A stretch of 64,000 bases of DNA from Anaerotignum faecicola (GTDB lineage: Bacteria > Bacillota > Clostridia > Lachnospirales > Anaerotignaceae). Every line of letters starts with the position of its first letter. Position 1 is the first letter of the stretch. The stretch is taken from contig JANFXS010000003.1 in NCBI GenBank assembly GCA_024460105.1, positions 372,001-436,000 on the forward strand, given 5' to 3'. The notes beneath the pieces are model-generated. The model was not told the origin of the DNA, made no database searches, and saw only the letters and a program-made list of their open reading frames with translations. The position numbers and the translations under genes are program-made. This document shows positions 62,959 through 64,000 of the stretch, one piece after another.

Positions 62959-64000
62959 TTATACAATACTTTGCGGGTTAAGCGAAATATTAACCGTAAC
63001 CCTTCTGCACCTGCCTTTTCTGTGTTCGTTGACACAATTAACTACAAAATCCCTAAGGTCGTTTTCATCATTTCCTTTAATAAAAATACGCCATCTGTAT
63101 TCGTCGTTAATTTTTGAAATAACTGCCGGCGACGGCCCAAGTATCATGAACTTTTCATCGCCGTTATTTTTTTCCAATATATACGAAAGGCGGTTAGCCT
63201 CGTCTATAACTTCATTTTCCCTTTCGCCGAATATAAGGGCTGAAAACAGATTAGTAAAAGGCGGATACCCCATGGTTTTCCTTATTGCAATTTCTTTTTC
63301 ATAAAAACTCTCATAATCGCTTTTAGCCGCAAGGTTAATTATATAATTGTCGGGATTATACGTTTGTATAACTACTTTCCCCGCTAGCATATCCCGTCCG
63401 GCCCGTCCGGATACTTGGGTTATCAGCTGGAAAGTTGTTTCGCCGCTTCTGTAGTCGCCTGTGTTAAGCGATATATCGGCCGCTATAACTCCTACAAGGG
63501 TAACTTTCGGAAAATCATGGCCTTTGGCAATCATTTGAGTGCCTATAAGTATGTCCGCGTTTCCTTTTCCGAACTCGCTTAATATATCACGGTGGCTGTT
63601 CTTTTTGGAAGTTGTATCCATATCCATCCTAAGAACCACGGCCGACGGAAAAAACCTTTTAACCTCTTCTTCAACTTTCTGCGTCCCCGTTCCGAAATAT
63701 TTTATATATTTAGAACCACATTCAGGGCATATTTCGGGTACGGAAGCCGTTTGCCCGCAATAATGGCATCTGAGTATATTGTCATGCGAATGATAGGTGT
63801 ATGAAACATTGCACCTTTTGCACATCATAACATGTCCGCATTTCCGGCATGAAATAAATGTCGAATACCCGCGCCTGTTTATAAACAGTATAGTCTGCAT
63901 GTTCCTTTCAAGGTTATACTTAATCTCATCATAAAGCCTGCGGCTGAAAATGCTCCTGTTGCCAAAGGCAAGCTCCTGACGCATATCGACAATTTCAGTT
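62959..64000 (-). CDS. priA: Primosomal protein N' (PriA), C-terminal part
   Basis: The frame enters at the right edge of the window and is the C-terminal ~346 residues of the replication-restart helicase PriA. Seen: VDMRQELAFGNRSIFSRRL, the zinc-binding Cys set (CRKCGHVMMCKRCNVSYTYH, CHYCGQTASVPEICPECGS), GTGTQKVEEEV, IGTQMIAKGHDFP and QVSGRAGRD. ATG 63984 is internal, not the start. It heads the priA-def-fmt run. Confidence 0.96.
   Translation of the reverse strand, partial: TEIVDMRQELAFGNRSIFSRRLYDEIKYNLERNMQTILFINRRGYSTFISCRKCGHVMMCKRCNVSYTYHSHDNILRCHYCGQTASVPEICPECGSKYIKYFGTGTQKVEEEVKRFFPSAVVLRMDMDTTSKKNSHRDILSEFGKGNADILIGTQMIAKGHDFPKVTLVGVIAADISLNTGDYRSGETTFQLITQVSGRAGRDMLAGKVVIQTYNPDNYIINLAAKSDYESFYEKEIAIRKTMGYPPFTNLFSALIFGERENEVIDEANRLSYILEKNNGDEKFMILGPSPAVISKINDEYRWRIFIKGNDENDLRDFVVNCVNEHRKGRCRRVTVNISLNPQSIV

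Noticed and set aside
1-64000. CRISPR arrays, rRNA or tRNA genes
   Set aside because: I saw no regularly spaced direct repeats and no rRNA or tRNA-like sequence while reading; a covariance search would be the decisive test.

Overview
The window looks like chromosomal DNA of a low-GC, anaerobic, probably spore-forming member of the Clostridia (Lachnospirales-like; genus not resolved). The support is: AT-rich spacers, strong GGAGG ribosome sites, the sporulation protein YlbJ, the diaminopimelate aminotransferase (DapL) route to lysine, acetate formation by Pta-AckA, iron-sulfur serine dehydratase in two subunits, and Firmicutes-type housekeeping order. I saw no rRNA, tRNA or CRISPR array.

Layout. 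1-6 kb: a partial RmuC-like gene, a lipoprotein metallo-hydrolase, PlsC, a LysM/esterase surface protein, then proS. 6-11 kb: an M23 murein hydrolase and a btuFCD-type importer behind a cobalamin riboswitch. 11.3-14.7 kb: a substrate-binding lipoprotein gene split by a 2.35-kb serine-recombinase element. 14.8-25 kb: a ferredoxin-like protein divergent from a Crp/Fnr regulator, a MoxR/VWA pair, a secreted glycoside-hydrolase-like protein, hflX, and dapF-dapL. 25-34 kb: an amino-acid fermentation block (symporter, threonine ammonia-lyase, serine dehydratase), then a sigma-54 regulator with an unrecognised membrane protein. 33.5-49 kb: rnc-acpP, plsX, rpmF-yceD, ackA-pta, tmcAL, ylbJ, coaD-rsmD-recG, fakA-like/asp23 and rpmB. 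49-64 kb: a long run of genes on the minus strand, from the left thiN, rpe, rsgA, prkC, prpC, rlmN, rsmB, a symporter, a YugP-type peptidase, fmt, def and the end of priA.

Main discovery. The element at about 11,997-14,343 splits one 335-codon gene. Joining the two halves at a shared CA dinucleotide restores an uninterrupted frame (329 + 679 = 1008 nt). Joining the element's two ends at the same dinucleotide gives a symmetric attP with 21-nt arms that share ATCCGTTTT-N3-CAGTT. Attachment sites, core and host gene can therefore all be read from the sequence. The element carries a 478-aa recombinase, a DpnD/PcfM-like 56-aa protein and one unknown small protein.

Other points: a 17-nt -24/-12 promoter with two perfect TGTGCA-N4-TGCACA palindromes upstream, and a dispersed repeat (41.9 and 60.1 kb) whose 110-bp core is inverted relative to its arms between the two copies. 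Where an upstream in-frame codon extends an open frame, starts were chosen by ribosome-site position.
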